Shown in pieces: positions 1 through 9,160 of a stretch of 64,000 bases of DNA. Source of the DNA: Microbacterium sp. Leaf151. Its GTDB lineage: Bacteria > Actinomycetota > Actinomycetes > Actinomycetales > Microbacteriaceae. The position numbers and the translations under genes were made by a program. The stretch's first letter is position 1, and each line of letters starts with the position of its first letter. Location of the stretch: positions 65,006 to 129,005 of the forward strand of contig NZ_LMOR01000003.1 of the NCBI RefSeq assembly GCF_001424225.1, written 5' to 3'. The notes under the pieces are model-generated. The model was given only the letters and a program-made list of their open reading frames with translations, was not told where the DNA came from and made no database searches.

Positions 1-2
1 AT

Positions 3-1739
3 GTCGTGGTCGTGGACGCTGCCCGGTCCCGTGTCGTGGCCGACTGGCACATCGCCGAGTCGGGTCGCGGATCCGAGCGTCGACTGGTCGAGCTGCGGGG
101 AGAACCCGCCCCCGGCACGCGCCTGAGTGTGGATGCCGACCCATTCGCGATCTACGACCTGCCCGCCCCGTTCCCGATCGAGACCCGTCCGCGATGGATC
201 CACGGCGCGCGCCGCGTCACCGTGCGCGAGGTGCTCGACGACGGCGCGATCGTCGAAGAGATCGCGGCCGACGGTGTCACGTGGCACGAACTGCCGCTGG
301 CACTGACTCCCGCGGCGCCCCCGCGCTCAGGCAACCAGCAGAAGGCGATCGACGCGTGGGCCGACGCCGTGCTGACCGCTGCGCCGACGATCCCGCACGG
401 ACCCGCCGCCGACATCCTGCGGCGCATCCCCCCGCGCACCCTCTCCGGCGCCCTCGCACCGGTGGCCGCCCTCGCGGTCGCCGGCATGGCCGACACCGCC
501 GTGAGCGCCGCCTCAGGCGACGACGAAGTCACCGCGATCGCCCGAAGCGTGGCCGATCTCGACCACAGCTATCTAGCCGTTCAGGGTCCTCCCGGAACCG
601 GCAAGACCTACGTCGGATCGCACGTCATCGCCCGGCTCGTCGCCGAGCGCGGCTACCGCATCGGCGTCGTCGCCCAGTCGCACGCGACGATCGAGCACAT
701 GCTCGACCAGGTCATCGCGGCGGGGGTCCCGGCGTCCCGTGTCGGCAAGGCCCCCAAAGACCCGAGCCTCGCGCACGCGTTCACGGTGCTCCCCAAGAAC
801 GGCGTCGCCGCCTTCACCGCTGAGAACGCCGCGGGCGGGTTCGTCGTGGGCGGCACCGCATGGGACTTCAGCCACGAGGCCCGCATCCCCCGGGGGAGCC
901 TCGACCTCCTCGTCATCGACGAGGCGGGGCAGTTCTCCCTGGCGTCCACCATCGCCGTCTCGCTCGCGGCTCAGCGCCTGCTGCTCCTCGGCGATCCGCA
1001 GCAGCTCCCGCAGGTGAGCCAGGGCACGCACCCCGAGCCGGTCGACACCTCGGCGTTGGGGTGGATCATTGACGGCGCAGAGGTGGTCCCGCCTGAGCTC
1101 GGCTACTTCCTCGCCCGCACCCGCCGCATGCATCCCGCCGTCGCCGGGCCCGTTTCGCAGTTGTCGTACGAGGGGCGTCTCGCCGCCCACCCGTCGACCG
1201 CCCTCCGGCGGCTCGACGGCATCGAACCCGGCGTCCACGTCGTTCCGGTGCGTCACACGGGCAACTCCACCTGCTCGGTCGAGGAGGCCGCCGAGGTGGC
1301 GCGCCTGGTCGCCCACCTGGTGGGGCGTGAGTGGACCGGTGCCGAGGGCGGCGCGGGCGACAGTGCGACCGTTCGGCCGCCCCGCGCCCTCCGCCCCGAT
1401 GACATCATCGTCATCACGCCGTACAACGCGCAGCAGGTGGCAGTGGAAGAGGCTCTCGCCGCTCAGGGCTTCGCAGACGTGCCCGTGGGCACGGTGGATC
1501 GATTCCAGGGCAAGGAGGCCGTGGTGGCCATCCTCACGCTGGCCGCGTCATCGGGACGCGAAGCACCGCGCGGGCTGGAGTTCCTCCTGCTGCGCAATCG
1601 CATCAACGTCGCGATCTCGCGCGCGATGCAGGCGGCGTACATCGTGTACTCTCCGGCGCTGCTCGACGACCTGCCGCGCACGCCCGAGGGCGTCGCACGG
1701 CTGAGCGCCTTCGCACGTCTCGTCGCCGGGGCCGACTGA
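3..1739 (+). CDS. RecB-like nuclease/SF1 helicase, C-terminal part (5' end outside window)
   Basis: This frame is open from the first bases, so the true start lies upstream. The visible ~578 residues are the helicase half of a TM0106-type RecB-like nuclease fused to an SF1 helicase. Counting from the GTG at base 6, a Walker A (GPPGTGKT) lies near residues 194-201, a Walker B/DEAG box near 302-310, and the late SF1 motifs (TVDRFQGKE and NVAISRA) near 500 and 545. These are Dna2/UPF1-like helicase motifs, which implies ATP-driven DNA unwinding linked to repair. The nuclease half is not seen here and is inferred only from the family. No partner gene follows; a tandem repeat array separates it from the convergent upp. 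Confidence 0.8.
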   Translation, partial: VVVVDAARSRVVADWHIAESGRGSERRLVELRGEPAPGTRLSVDADPFAIYDLPAPFPIETRPRWIHGARRVTVREVLDDGAIVEEIAADGVTWHELPLALTPAAPPRSGNQQKAIDAWADAVLTAAPTIPHGPAADILRRIPPRTLSGALAPVAALAVAGMADTAVSAASGDDEVTAIARSVADLDHSYLAVQGPPGTGKTYVGSHVIARLVAERGYRIGVVAQSHATIEHMLDQVIAAGVPASRVGKAPKDPSLAHAFTVLPKNGVAAFTAENAAGGFVVGGTAWDFSHEARIPRGSLDLLVIDEAGQFSLASTIAVSLAAQRLLLLGDPQQLPQVSQGTHPEPVDTSALGWIIDGAEVVPPELGYFLARTRRMHPAVAGPVSQLSYEGRLAAHPSTALRRLDGIEPGVHVVPVRHTGNSTCSVEEAAEVARLVAHLVGREWTGAEGGAGDSATVRPPRALRPDDIIVITPYNAQQVAVEEALAAQGFADVPVGTVDRFQGKEAVVAILTLAASSGREAPRGLEFLLLRNRINVAISRAMQAAYIVYSPALLDDLPRTPEGVARLSAFARLVAGAD

Positions 1740-1751
1740 CCGCTCGCCTGC

Positions 1752-1990
1752 GTGTCAGGCGGTGCCGGGCGGACGACGCCCGGGTGTCAGACGGTGCTGG
1801 GCGGACGACGTCCGGGTGTCAGACGGTGCTGGGCGGACGACGTCCGGATGTCAGACGGTGCCGGGCGGACGACGTCCGGATGTCAGACGGTGCCGGGCGG
1901 ACGACGCACGGATGTCAGGCGCTGCCGGTCGGACCACGCCGGGTGTCAGGCGCTGCCCGGCGAACCCCGCCGGGGCGTCAGGCGGTGCCG
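1752..1990. repeat. 32-bp tandem repeat array abutting the 3' end of upp
   Basis: About seven direct copies of a 32-bp unit follow one another without spacers; the first five begin at 1752, 1784, 1816, 1848 and 1880. The unit core reads GTCAGACGGTGCCGGGCGG with few substitutions, and copies diverge toward upp. The last partial copy runs into the upp stop codon: GTCAGGCGGTGCCG at 1977-1990 encodes, on the minus strand, the last residues and stop of upp. The array fills the gap between two convergent genes and contains no gene. Confidence 0.85.
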
Positions 1991-2610
1991 TACAGGCGGT
2001 CGCCGGCGTCACCGAGACCGGGCACGATGTAGCCCCTCTCGTTCAGACGCTCGTCGACGGCGCCGAGCACGAGCGTGACGTCGTGACCCTCGACCTGCTT
2101 CTCGATCGCGGCGACGCCCTCGGGGGCACCCAGCAGACAGATCGCCGTGACGTCCTGCGCCCCGCGGGCGAAGAGGAATTTGATGGCCGCGCCGAGCGAG
2201 CCTCCGGTGGCCAGCATCGGGTCGAGCACGAAGCACTGGCGGTCGCTGAGATCGTCGGGGAGGCGCTCGGCATAGGTCGTGGGCTCGAACGTCTGCTCGT
2301 CGCGCACCATGCCGAGGAAACCGACCTCGGCGGTGGGCAAGAGCTTCACCATGCCTTCGAGCATGCCGAGACCGGCGCGCAGGATCGGCACGACGATCGG
2401 ACGGGGCTCGCTGATCTTCACACCCTCGGTGGTGGTCACCGGGGTCTGGATCTCGATCGGCTCGACGCGCACGTTGCGGGTCGCTTCGTACGCGAGCAGC
2501 GTCACGAGCTCCTCGGTGAGCTGGCGGAACACCGGCGACGACGTCTGCACGTCGCGCAGCACCGTCAGCTTGTGGGTGATGAGAGGGTGGTCGGCGACGT
2601 GGACACGCAT
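1978..2610 (-). CDS. upp: Uracil phosphoribosyltransferase
   Basis: Converts uracil and PRPP to UMP in pyrimidine salvage, in the cytoplasm. The 210-residue length is normal for Upp. The PRPP loop is visible as [10 protein letters not shown] at about residues 128-137, and the C-terminal [13 protein letters not shown] segment contributes to the uracil site in the family. The ATG at 2610 starts the conserved N-terminus ([10 protein letters not shown]); the frame stays open upstream, but that extension overlaps tadA antisense and has no family resemblance. The gene is divergent from tadA. Its final codons and stop are repeated in the tandem array downstream. Confidence 0.95.
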   Translation of the reverse strand: MRVHVADHPLITHKLTVLRDVQTSSPVFRQLTEELVTLLAYEATRNVRVEPIEIQTPVTTTEGVKISEPRPIVVPILRAGLGMLEGMVKLLPTAEVGFLGMVRDEQTFEPTTYAERLPDDLSDRQCFVLDPMLATGGSLGAAIKFLFARGAQDVTAICLLGAPEGVAAIEKQVEGHDVTLVLGAVDERLNERGYIVPGLGDAGDRLYGTA

Positions 2611-2665
2611 AGGCTCAAGGCTAACGGCTTCCCCCGTGCGACCCCGTCCCTTTTTCCGGAGCCCC

Positions 2666-3127
2666 GTGACCCCCACCGCCCGTGACCTCGCCGCGATGCA
2701 CCGGGCGTTCGCGCTCGCCGCAGCGGCGGCGTCCGACGGTGACGTGCCCGTGGGCGCCGTCGTCCTGGGTGCCGACGGGTCGATCGTGGGGGAGGGACGA
2801 AACCTCCGCGAACGCACGAACGACCCCACCGCGCACGCCGAGATCGTGGCGTTGCGCGAGGCGGCATCCCGGATCGGGTCCTGGCACCTCGCCGACTGCA
2901 CGCTCGTGGTGACGCTGGAGCCGTGCGTGATGTGCGCCGGCGCGATCCTGCAGGCGCGGGTCGCGCGCGTGGTGTTCGGATCGTGGGATGCCAAGGCCGG
3001 TGCCGCCGGATCGATGTACGACGTCCTGCGCGACCGCCGTCTGCCGCATCGGGTCGAGGTCGTCGGCGGGGTCGAGGAGCAGACGGCCGCCGCTCAGCTG
3101 CAGGCGTTCTTCGAGGAGCGCCGCTGA
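2666..3127 (+). CDS. tadA: tRNA-specific adenosine deaminase
   Basis: Deaminates the wobble adenosine of tRNA-Arg(ACG) to inosine. The zinc-binding deaminase signature is complete: HAE at about residues 57-59 with the catalytic Glu, and PCVMC at 86-90. The length of 153 residues fits TadA. I chose the GTG at 2666, preceded by a CCGGAG sequence; an ATG at 2696 would give 143 residues and is also possible. The frame is open further upstream but only as antisense to upp. Divergent from upp with about 55 bp between the starts. Confidence 0.93.
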   Translation: MTPTARDLAAMHRAFALAAAAASDGDVPVGAVVLGADGSIVGEGRNLRERTNDPTAHAEIVALREAASRIGSWHLADCTLVVTLEPCVMCAGAILQARVARVVFGSWDAKAGAAGSMYDVLRDRRLPHRVEVVGGVEEQTAAAQLQAFFEERR

Positions 3128-3248
3128 GACGGATCGGCGGCATCGCGGGGGTGCCACCGCACGGCACCGACGAGCCGCGCGCACCGGCACGCGAGGTTGC
3201 GTCTGCGACTCCCATCGGCCGGGCGCTACGTGGCGGCGCGGGCCGACA

Positions 3249-3430
3249 CCGTCCGCCGGGCTCAGCGCGGCTGAATCGGCCGCGACCGTCTGCCGGGCTC
3301 AGTGCGGCAGTATCGGCCGCGACCGTCTGCCGGGCTCAGCGCGGCTGTACTCCACGACCCCGGCCGCCTCGCTCAGCGCGGCTGTACTGCACGACTCGCC
3401 CCGCCTCGCTCAGCGCGGCAGCAACGGCAG
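3249..3430. repeat. 37-bp tandem repeat array abutting the 3' end of an LLM oxidoreductase gene
   Basis: Nearly five direct copies of a ~37-bp unit begin at 3249, 3286, 3323, 3359 and 3396. All share the core GCTCAGYGCGGC. In the last copy this core is the end of the minus-strand gene: TCA at 3410-3412 is its stop codon. As in the 1752-1990 array, the repeat unit therefore carries a copy of a neighbouring gene's terminal codons. The gap between tadA and the LLM gene holds nothing else I recognise. Confidence 0.8.
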
Positions 3431-4339
3431 CACCTCGGCGCCGATCTGATCGGCGTGATCGACGTCGCGCAGGTCGAGGAGTTGGAAGTACACGCGCTCG
3501 GCTCCGAGCGCCTGCAGTCGGTGCACCTTCTCGGCGACCTGCTCGGGGGTGCCGATGATGTTCGCTCCGTTGTCGAACTGCCCGCGGGACTGCCCGACCG
3601 CTTCGGACCGGCGTGAGATCTGGGCCTCGTCGCGGCCGACGATCGTGGGCAGTGCGACCGAGAGCTTCAGCGTCTGGGGGTCGCGACCGATGGCCTCGCA
3701 CGCGGCTCGGACGACGGCGAACTTCTCCGCCACCACGTCTTCGGAGACGAAGCCGATGTTGAACTCGGTCGCGTAGCGCGCGGCGAGAGCGGGGGTTCGC
3801 TTCGGGCCGCCGCCACCCACGATCACGGGCACGGGTGACTGCACCGGCTTGGGCAGGGCCGGCGCCTCTTCCAATCGGTAATGCTCACCGTGGAACGAGA
3901 AGGTCTCGGCATCCGGAGTCGACCAGAGTCCCGTCACGACCTGCAGCTGCTCGTCGAGCAGATCGAATCTCTTGGCGGGGAACGGGATGCCGTACGCGAG
4001 GTGCTCGCGCTCGAACCAGCCGGTACCGAGTCCGAGTTCGACGCGGCCACCCGACATCGCGTCGACTTGGGCGACCTGGATCGCGAGGATCGCGGGCACG
4101 CGGTAGGTCACCGAGGAAACCAGTGTGCCGAGGCGGATGCGCGATGTCTCCCGAGCGAGACCGGCCAGCGTCGTCCACGCGTCGGTCGGGCCGGGCAGCG
4201 GGTCGCCCTCGCCCATGCACAGGTAGTGGTCGGAACGGAAGAACCCGTCGAGACCGTGGCTCTCGGCGGACTGCGCGAAGGCGAGCTGGTCGTCGTACGA
4301 GAACCCCTGCTGGGGCTCGGTGAACAGGCAGTACTCCAC
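3410..4339 (-). CDS. LLM-class (F420-dependent type) oxidoreductase
   Basis: The 309-residue protein has the luciferase-like TIM-barrel pattern: an N-terminal strand followed by an SDHYL segment near residue 36, the RIRLGTLVSSVTYR strand near 68-81, and SGGRVELGLGTGW near 95-107. Members of this family oxidise or reduce substrates with FMN or F420. The G-rich, R-containing pattern is typical of actinobacterial F420-linked forms, but cofactor and substrate cannot be read from sequence. The final Pro-Arg-stop is duplicated in the adjacent tandem array. It lies 33 bp downstream of the alpha/beta hydrolase on the same strand, so the two may be co-transcribed. Confidence 0.85.
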   Translation of the reverse strand: MEYCLFTEPQQGFSYDDQLAFAQSAESHGLDGFFRSDHYLCMGEGDPLPGPTDAWTTLAGLARETSRIRLGTLVSSVTYRVPAILAIQVAQVDAMSGGRVELGLGTGWFEREHLAYGIPFPAKRFDLLDEQLQVVTGLWSTPDAETFSFHGEHYRLEEAPALPKPVQSPVPVIVGGGGPKRTPALAARYATEFNIGFVSEDVVAEKFAVVRAACEAIGRDPQTLKLSVALPTIVGRDEAQISRRSEAVGQSRGQFDNGANIIGTPEQVAEKVHRLQALGAERVYFQLLDLRDVDHADQIGAEVLPLLPR

Positions 4340-4372
4340 GGGGACCTCCGGGGGAAAGGGGACGGCGCCGCG

Positions 4373-5485
4373 TCAGTCGGCGGAGCGCAGGATGATCGCC
4401 TCGGTCGGCGGGGCGGGGTCGGCGGGGCGTCCGACATAGCCGATGTGGGTGAGCAGCGCCCGGCGGAACTGCGCGGGCCGCTCGAGGTGGACCGAGTGTC
4501 CGGCGCCGTCGACGGGAACCTCCGTCACCTCGCCGCCCGCGGCCGCGTACGCCGCCAGGACGTCGCGCGTCTGCGACACCATCGGCTGCGCCGGGGCGAC
4601 ATCGGCTCCGGGCCAGCCCGGCACGACGCCGAGCGAGCCCAGGTGGTTGAGGTCGGAGAACGACGTGTCGGAGACGATGGCATCCGCGGTGCCGTAGATC
4701 CAGAGGATCGGGGGCTTGGCCGCGAGGTCGACGATCCCGGACACGTCGAAGTACCTCGGGGACAGGGTGTTGAGCACGCCCGTCGTCCCGGGCGCGAAAC
4801 CGGGCCAGGTCGACGTCGCGACGGCATCGCCGGGGTAGTTGCCGCCCGCTGTCGAGGTCGCCAGCATCGACTCGACCCAGACGTCCTCGTGCTCACTGGT
4901 GTACCCCGGTGCGACGTAAGCGGAACGGAAGACCGAGCGCGGAGACGTCGGGGCGTCGGCCGTGGTGTCGTGATCGATGAGGCGCTGCACGAAGTCGTCG
5001 TTGGCGGCACCGGCGCCCGTGCCGGCGTCTTCGTCGGAGAGCCGCGAACCGTCGCGGCGAGTACCGCCGAAGCCGTACGGCGACACCGGCGACTGCAGCG
5101 TGAGCGAGAGCACCGGGTGGTCCAGTGCGTACTGCAGCACGACGCCGCCGCCCATCGACCAGCCGACGAGGTGCGCCTCGGAGACGCCGAGGGCCTGCAG
5201 CGTCGCGTACAGGTCGTCGCTGAAGTCGCGGACGCCGCGGGTGGCGTCGATCGGAGTGTGCTCGGTGCGGCCGAAGCCGCGCAGATCGACCGCGAGCACG
5301 CGCAGCTCGCTCGGCAGGTCCTGCATGATCTCCTGCCAGAACAAGGAGGAGGAGACGTTGCCGTGCACGAAGACGATGGTGTGGTCGGCCGTCGTGCCGG
5401 GGTCGTCGCCGGCGCGTTCGAGAACGTTGACACCGAGCCGGTCCGTCTCGACCAGACGTGCGGTGATGCCGTCGAAGAGTGTCAT
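4373..5485 (-). CDS. Alpha/beta hydrolase
   Basis: A 370-residue alpha/beta-fold hydrolase. An HGNVSSS oxyanion-hole segment lies near residues 41-47, the nucleophile elbow GWSMGG near 108-113 (Ser110), and a catalytic-His segment (GAGHSVHLE) near the C-terminus. The substrate is unknown; haloperoxidase or lyase-type relatives look similar. The ATG at 5485 is preceded at a good distance by GGAGG, which decides the start against upstream in-frame codons. It heads a likely two-gene unit with the LLM oxidoreductase. Confidence 0.85.
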   Translation of the reverse strand: MTLFDGITARLVETDRLGVNVLERAGDDPGTTADHTIVFVHGNVSSSLFWQEIMQDLPSELRVLAVDLRGFGRTEHTPIDATRGVRDFSDDLYATLQALGVSEAHLVGWSMGGGVVLQYALDHPVLSLTLQSPVSPYGFGGTRRDGSRLSDEDAGTGAGAANDDFVQRLIDHDTTADAPTSPRSVFRSAYVAPGYTSEHEDVWVESMLATSTAGGNYPGDAVATSTWPGFAPGTTGVLNTLSPRYFDVSGIVDLAAKPPILWIYGTADAIVSDTSFSDLNHLGSLGVVPGWPGADVAPAQPMVSQTRDVLAAYAAAGGEVTEVPVDGAGHSVHLERPAQFRRALLTHIGYVGRPADPAPPTEAIILRSAD

Positions 5486-5710
5486 GGCAGGTCCTCCGTG
5501 TCGCTCAACGGTGCTCCCGTACACCGGTTCCGACTCTAACGCGCGCCCCTAGCGGCCGCACTCAGGCTTGCGCTGGAGCGCCGCTCGCGCGCGCCCGCAG
5601 CGCAGACCGGCGGACGGCGCCCCACCATCGCTTTCGTTCGCGCCCGCGGCCCGCCTTCCGCCGAACGACGCCGCCGGGCGGATGTCAGGGGTGGTTCGTA
5701 GACTGAGGGC

Positions 5711-6556
5711 ATGACGGATGCCACGACCTCGCTGCCCCCGATCGCGATCATCGGTGCGGGCTCGATGGGGGGAGCCATCCTCCGCGGTCTCGTCGCCGCG
5801 GGGCTCACCGGCGGCGGAGTCACCGCGACCAATCGCTCGATCGCGAAGGCCGCTGAGCTCGCCGACCTGGAGGGCGTCACGAGCGTCGCCCTCGAAGCGC
5901 AGCCGGCCGGAAACGCCCATGCCGTGGCATCCGCCGACATTGTGATCATCGGCGTCAAGCCCGCAATGGTGCCCGACTTGCTGATCGACATCGCCCCGCA
6001 CCTCCGACCCGGCGCGGTGGTGGTGAGCCTCGCGGCCGGTGTGACGCTCGAGACCTTCGCTCACCACCTCGGCGACGACGTCGCCACGCTGCGGTCGATG
6101 CCCAATACCCCGTCTCTCGTCGGCAAGGGCGTCACGGGTCTCGCGGCGGGTCCCGCGGCTTCCGACGACGATGTCGCCGTCGTACGCGCCCTGTTCGAGA
6201 CGGTGGGGTCGGTCGTCGAGGTGCCCGAGGCGCAGATCGACGCGCTGTCCACCATCTCCGGTTCCGGCCCGGCCTACGTGTTCCTCCTGGTCGAGGAGTT
6301 CACCAAGGCCGCCGTCCGCATGGGCTTCGACCTCGACCAGGCGCGACTGCTCGCCGAGCAGACCTTCATCGGTGCGACGGCCCTGCTGGCCGCCTCCGAC
6401 GTCGACCCCGCAGAACTCCGCCGTCGCGTCACGAGTCCGAAGGGCACGACCGAGCGGGCGATTGCGGTTCTGCAAGAAGCGCGCTTCGACGACACGTTCA
6501 CCGTCGCCGCCGAGGCCGCCCTCGCCCGTGCCGAAGAACTGGCCGCCGGGGGCTGA
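5711..6556 (+). CDS. proC: Pyrroline-5-carboxylate reductase
   Basis: Catalyses the last step of proline synthesis, reducing pyrroline-5-carboxylate with NAD(P)H. The Rossmann motif IIGAGSMG lies at about residues 13-20. The conserved MPNTPSLVGKGVTGLAAG stretch and the dimerisation segment STISGSGPAYVFLLVEE are typical of ProC, as is the RRRVTSPKGTTE motif near the C-terminus. The 281-residue length is slightly above the usual 270. A small DUF1905 gene follows after 3 bp and is probably co-transcribed. Confidence 0.95.
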   Translation: MTDATTSLPPIAIIGAGSMGGAILRGLVAAGLTGGGVTATNRSIAKAAELADLEGVTSVALEAQPAGNAHAVASADIVIIGVKPAMVPDLLIDIAPHLRPGAVVVSLAAGVTLETFAHHLGDDVATLRSMPNTPSLVGKGVTGLAAGPAASDDDVAVVRALFETVGSVVEVPEAQIDALSTISGSGPAYVFLLVEEFTKAAVRMGFDLDQARLLAEQTFIGATALLAASDVDPAELRRRVTSPKGTTERAIAVLQEARFDDTFTVAAEAALARAEELAAGG

Positions 6557-6559
6557 GCC

Positions 6560-6847
6560 ATGCGTCTGCGGTTCTCAGGCCCGATCTGGTTCTGGCGCGG
6601 TCCCGCGCCGTTCCACTTCGTCACCGTGCCCGAGACCGAGGCGGCGATGATCGCCGAGATCGCGCCCGTGGTGACGTACGGCTGGGGCATGATCCCGGCA
6701 TCCGTCACGATCGGTGCGACGACCGTGACGACCGCGCTCTGGCCCAAAGACGGCGGATACATCGTGCCGGTCAAGAAAGCGCTGCAGGATGCCGAGGGTC
6801 TCGCGCTCGACGACGAGGTCGAGGTCGTGCTCGACATCGACGCCTGA
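6560..6847 (+). CDS. DUF1905 domain protein
   Basis: A 95-residue protein matching the DUF1905 pattern: an N-terminal FSGPIWFWRGPAPFHFVTVP strand pair and a C-terminal GYIVPVKKALQDAEGL...DDEVEVVLDID segment. The fold is a small beta-barrel of unknown function, sometimes fused to YdeI-like domains. Three bases separate it from proC. Downstream at 6848-6985 I see short GC-rich hairpins (for example AACGCC/GGCGTT at 6886-6904) that could end transcription between this gene and the convergent ktrA. Confidence 0.85.
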   Translation: MRLRFSGPIWFWRGPAPFHFVTVPETEAAMIAEIAPVVTYGWGMIPASVTIGATTVTTALWPKDGGYIVPVKKALQDAEGLALDDEVEVVLDIDA

Positions 6848-6985
6848 CGCGGTCGTCTCTCGCAAGAAACGCCCCCGCAGCGAGGAACGCCCCGCCGAGG
6901 CGTTTCGCCAAGCGGAAAGCGTCTCTCGCGGCGGAAAGAAGCCGGCCGGTCGGGCGCGGTGCGCGCCGGGCGAGATACGACCGGT

Positions 6986-7657
6986 TCAGCGGTCGAGCGC
7001 CGCGAAACGCTCGATGTCGGAGTTCGTGCCCGAGACGATGATGAGGTCGTGGTTGGTCACGACGGTGTTGGCCTCGGCGTACCGGAACGGGCGCCCCGGG
7101 CTCTTCACGCCCACGACGGTGACGTTGTACTTCGAGCGCACGCCCGACTCGTTCAGTCCCACCCCGCGCACCAGTTTCGGCGGGTACATCTTGGCGAGCA
7201 CGAAGTCGTCGTCGAAGCGGATGAAGTCCAGCATCCGCCCGCTCACGAGGTGCGCGACGCGCTCGCCGGCCTCGGCCTCGGGGTAGATGACGTGGTTCGC
7301 CCCCACGCGGGCGAGGATCTTGCCGTGCGACTGCGAGACCGCCTTCGCCCAGATCTGCGGCACCTTCAGGTCGACGAGGTTCGCCGTGATGAGCACCGAC
7401 GCCTCGATGAGCGACCCGACGGCCACGACCGCGACCTGGAAGTCCTGGGCGCCGATCTGGCGGAGCGCGTCGATGTTGCGGGCGTCGGCCTGGACGGCAT
7501 GGGTGACGCGCTCCGACCACTTCTGCACGAGTTCGAGATTGCCGTCGACGGCGAGCACATCGCGGTCGAGTCGGTCGAGCTCTCCCGCGCACGCCGCGCC
7601 GAATCGGCCGAGACCGATCACCAGGACGGGCGCGTCGCTGCGAATCCGTTCAACCAA
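6986..7657 (-). CDS. ktrA: Potassium uptake regulatory subunit, KtrA/TrkA family
   Basis: A cytoplasmic gating subunit for the KtrB/TrkH-type channel encoded just upstream. The RCK/TrkA-N Rossmann motif VLVIGLGRFG lies at about residues 11-20, followed by an acidic strand end (VLAVDGN) for nucleotide binding, and a TrkA-C domain in the last ~80 residues. I place the start at the TTG at 7657 because GGAAAGG lies 7 nt upstream and it overlaps the end of ktrB by a few bases, the usual coupling for this pair. An ATG at 7684 would add nine residues without any ribosome site. Length 223 residues. Confidence 0.9.
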   Translation of the reverse strand: MVERIRSDAPVLVIGLGRFGAACAGELDRLDRDVLAVDGNLELVQKWSERVTHAVQADARNIDALRQIGAQDFQVAVVAVGSLIEASVLITANLVDLKVPQIWAKAVSQSHGKILARVGANHVIYPEAEAGERVAHLVSGRMLDFIRFDDDFVLAKMYPPKLVRGVGLNESGVRSKYNVTVVGVKSPGRPFRYAEANTVVTNHDLIIVSGTNSDIERFAALDR

Positions 7658-9092
7658 CGATCGGCCTTTCCACGGGCAGCGCATACAGCTGCGATCGAGA
7701 AGCCGCGGCGACCGCCGCGGCGAGAGTCACAGTACCAATGCGCCCCATGAACATCGTCGCCGACATGACGTATACGGCAGGGTCGGGCAGCTCGGCCGTG
7801 AGCCCGGTCGAGAGCCCCACCGTCGCGAAGCCCGAGATGACGTCGAACAGCACGTATTCGATGGGGGCGTCGGTGATGCGGCTGATGGTGACCGTCGAGA
7901 TCGCGACGATGGTCGCGCCCCAGGCCACGACCGAGAGGGCGACCCGCTGGACATCGCTCGGGATGCGCCGGCCGAAGGCCTGGACGGACGGACGTCCCTT
8001 CGCCTCGGAGAACACCGCCAGGGCCAACACGGCGAGGGTTGTGACCTTGATGCCGCCGGCGGTGGAGGCCGAGCCCCCGCCGACGAACATGAGCATGGAG
8101 CCGACGATGAGGGTCGCGCCGTTCAGGTCGCCGATGTCGATGACGCTGAAACCGCCCGACCTCGTCATCGCCGAGAGGAAGAACGCCTGGAACGTGGTGT
8201 CCCATGCATCCATTCTCCCGAATGTGAGGGGGTTGTCGTATTCCAGAAGCAGGATGAACCCCGCGCCGAGCACGAAGAGGATGACCGTGGTGATCAGCGT
8301 GAGCTTCGTGTGCAGCGACCACAGCCGGAAGCGCCAATGGTGCCGCCACAGGGTGAAGATGACGGGGAAGCCGATCGAACCGAGGAACACACCCAGCATC
8401 AGCACCGTCAGGAGGAAGTAGTCCTGCGCGAAGGGGGTGAGCCCGTCGGCGTTCGGAACGAATCCGGTGTTCGTGAACGCCATCGCCGCGTAATACGGCG
8501 CCTCCCAGAGGGCGACCAGGGGGTCGATCCCGCCGACCACGAGTGCGGGGTAGATGAGCACGGTCAACCCCGCCTCGATGACGAGGGTCGACAGTGCCAC
8601 CGTGCGCAGCAGCTGACCGACCTCGCCCAGGCGCACGGTCTGGCCCTCGTTGACCGGCCCGCCGTGGGCGCGGAGCGGGTTGCTGTCGCCCGCGGCGATG
8701 AGCTTCGCCCGCAGCCCCAACCGCTTGGAGATCACCAAACCGAGGATGGATGCCAGGGTGAGCACCCCGAGGGCGCCGACGTTGACGCCGACGTAGGTGA
8801 TCGCGTGGCCGAGCGGCGACCAGTGCGAGTACATGTCGACCGTCGAGAGCCCGGTCACGCAGATAGTCGACACCGCGGTGAAGAGGGCATCGGCCAACGG
8901 TGTGACCTGGCCGTCGGCCGCAGCGGCGGGAAGCGAGAACAGGGCGGTGAACAGCAGGATCAGCGTCACGAAGACCAGGACCGCGAAACGCGCGGGAGAG
9001 GCGGTCGTCAGGTTGCGCAGACGATCCCATGCCGTGAACGCGATGCGACGTAGTCGCACCGGCAATCGCACCTCGTTCGGCGTCGCCGCCAT
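7650..9092 (-). CDS. ktrB: Potassium uptake channel subunit, KtrB/TrkH family
   Basis: A 480-residue membrane protein made of repeated M1-P-M2 units. Four pore-loop-like segments are recognisable, the first around TAVSTICVTGLSTV near residues 92-105 and another around AMTRSGGFSVIDIG near 287-300. Hydrophobic helices alternate along the whole length. The family forms a dimeric K+ (or Na+/K+) channel gated by KtrA, which follows with a short overlap. Divergent from the ArsR-type gene at 9161, leaving about 68 bp for both promoters. Confidence 0.92.
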   Translation of the reverse strand: MAATPNEVRLPVRLRRIAFTAWDRLRNLTTASPARFAVLVFVTLILLFTALFSLPAAAADGQVTPLADALFTAVSTICVTGLSTVDMYSHWSPLGHAITYVGVNVGALGVLTLASILGLVISKRLGLRAKLIAAGDSNPLRAHGGPVNEGQTVRLGEVGQLLRTVALSTLVIEAGLTVLIYPALVVGGIDPLVALWEAPYYAAMAFTNTGFVPNADGLTPFAQDYFLLTVLMLGVFLGSIGFPVIFTLWRHHWRFRLWSLHTKLTLITTVILFVLGAGFILLLEYDNPLTFGRMDAWDTTFQAFFLSAMTRSGGFSVIDIGDLNGATLIVGSMLMFVGGGSASTAGGIKVTTLAVLALAVFSEAKGRPSVQAFGRRIPSDVQRVALSVVAWGATIVAISTVTISRITDAPIEYVLFDVISGFATVGLSTGLTAELPDPAVYVMSATMFMGRIGTVTLAAAVAAASRSQLYALPVERPIVG

Positions 9093-9160
9093 GCGCCGCT
9101 CCCTTCGGTGCCCGAACCCGAATCATGGTACTCGGGCCGGGGCTTGGCTAATCTGATGCC

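Noticed and set aside
1752..1990. Possible CRISPR array
   Set aside because: The units follow each other without spacers, differ by point changes and carry the upp stop codon; no cas gene is near.
3881..5539. 552-codon plus-strand open frame
   Set aside because: It is antisense to the LLM oxidoreductase and alpha/beta hydrolase, which have clear motifs; the frame is open only because of high-GC third positions.
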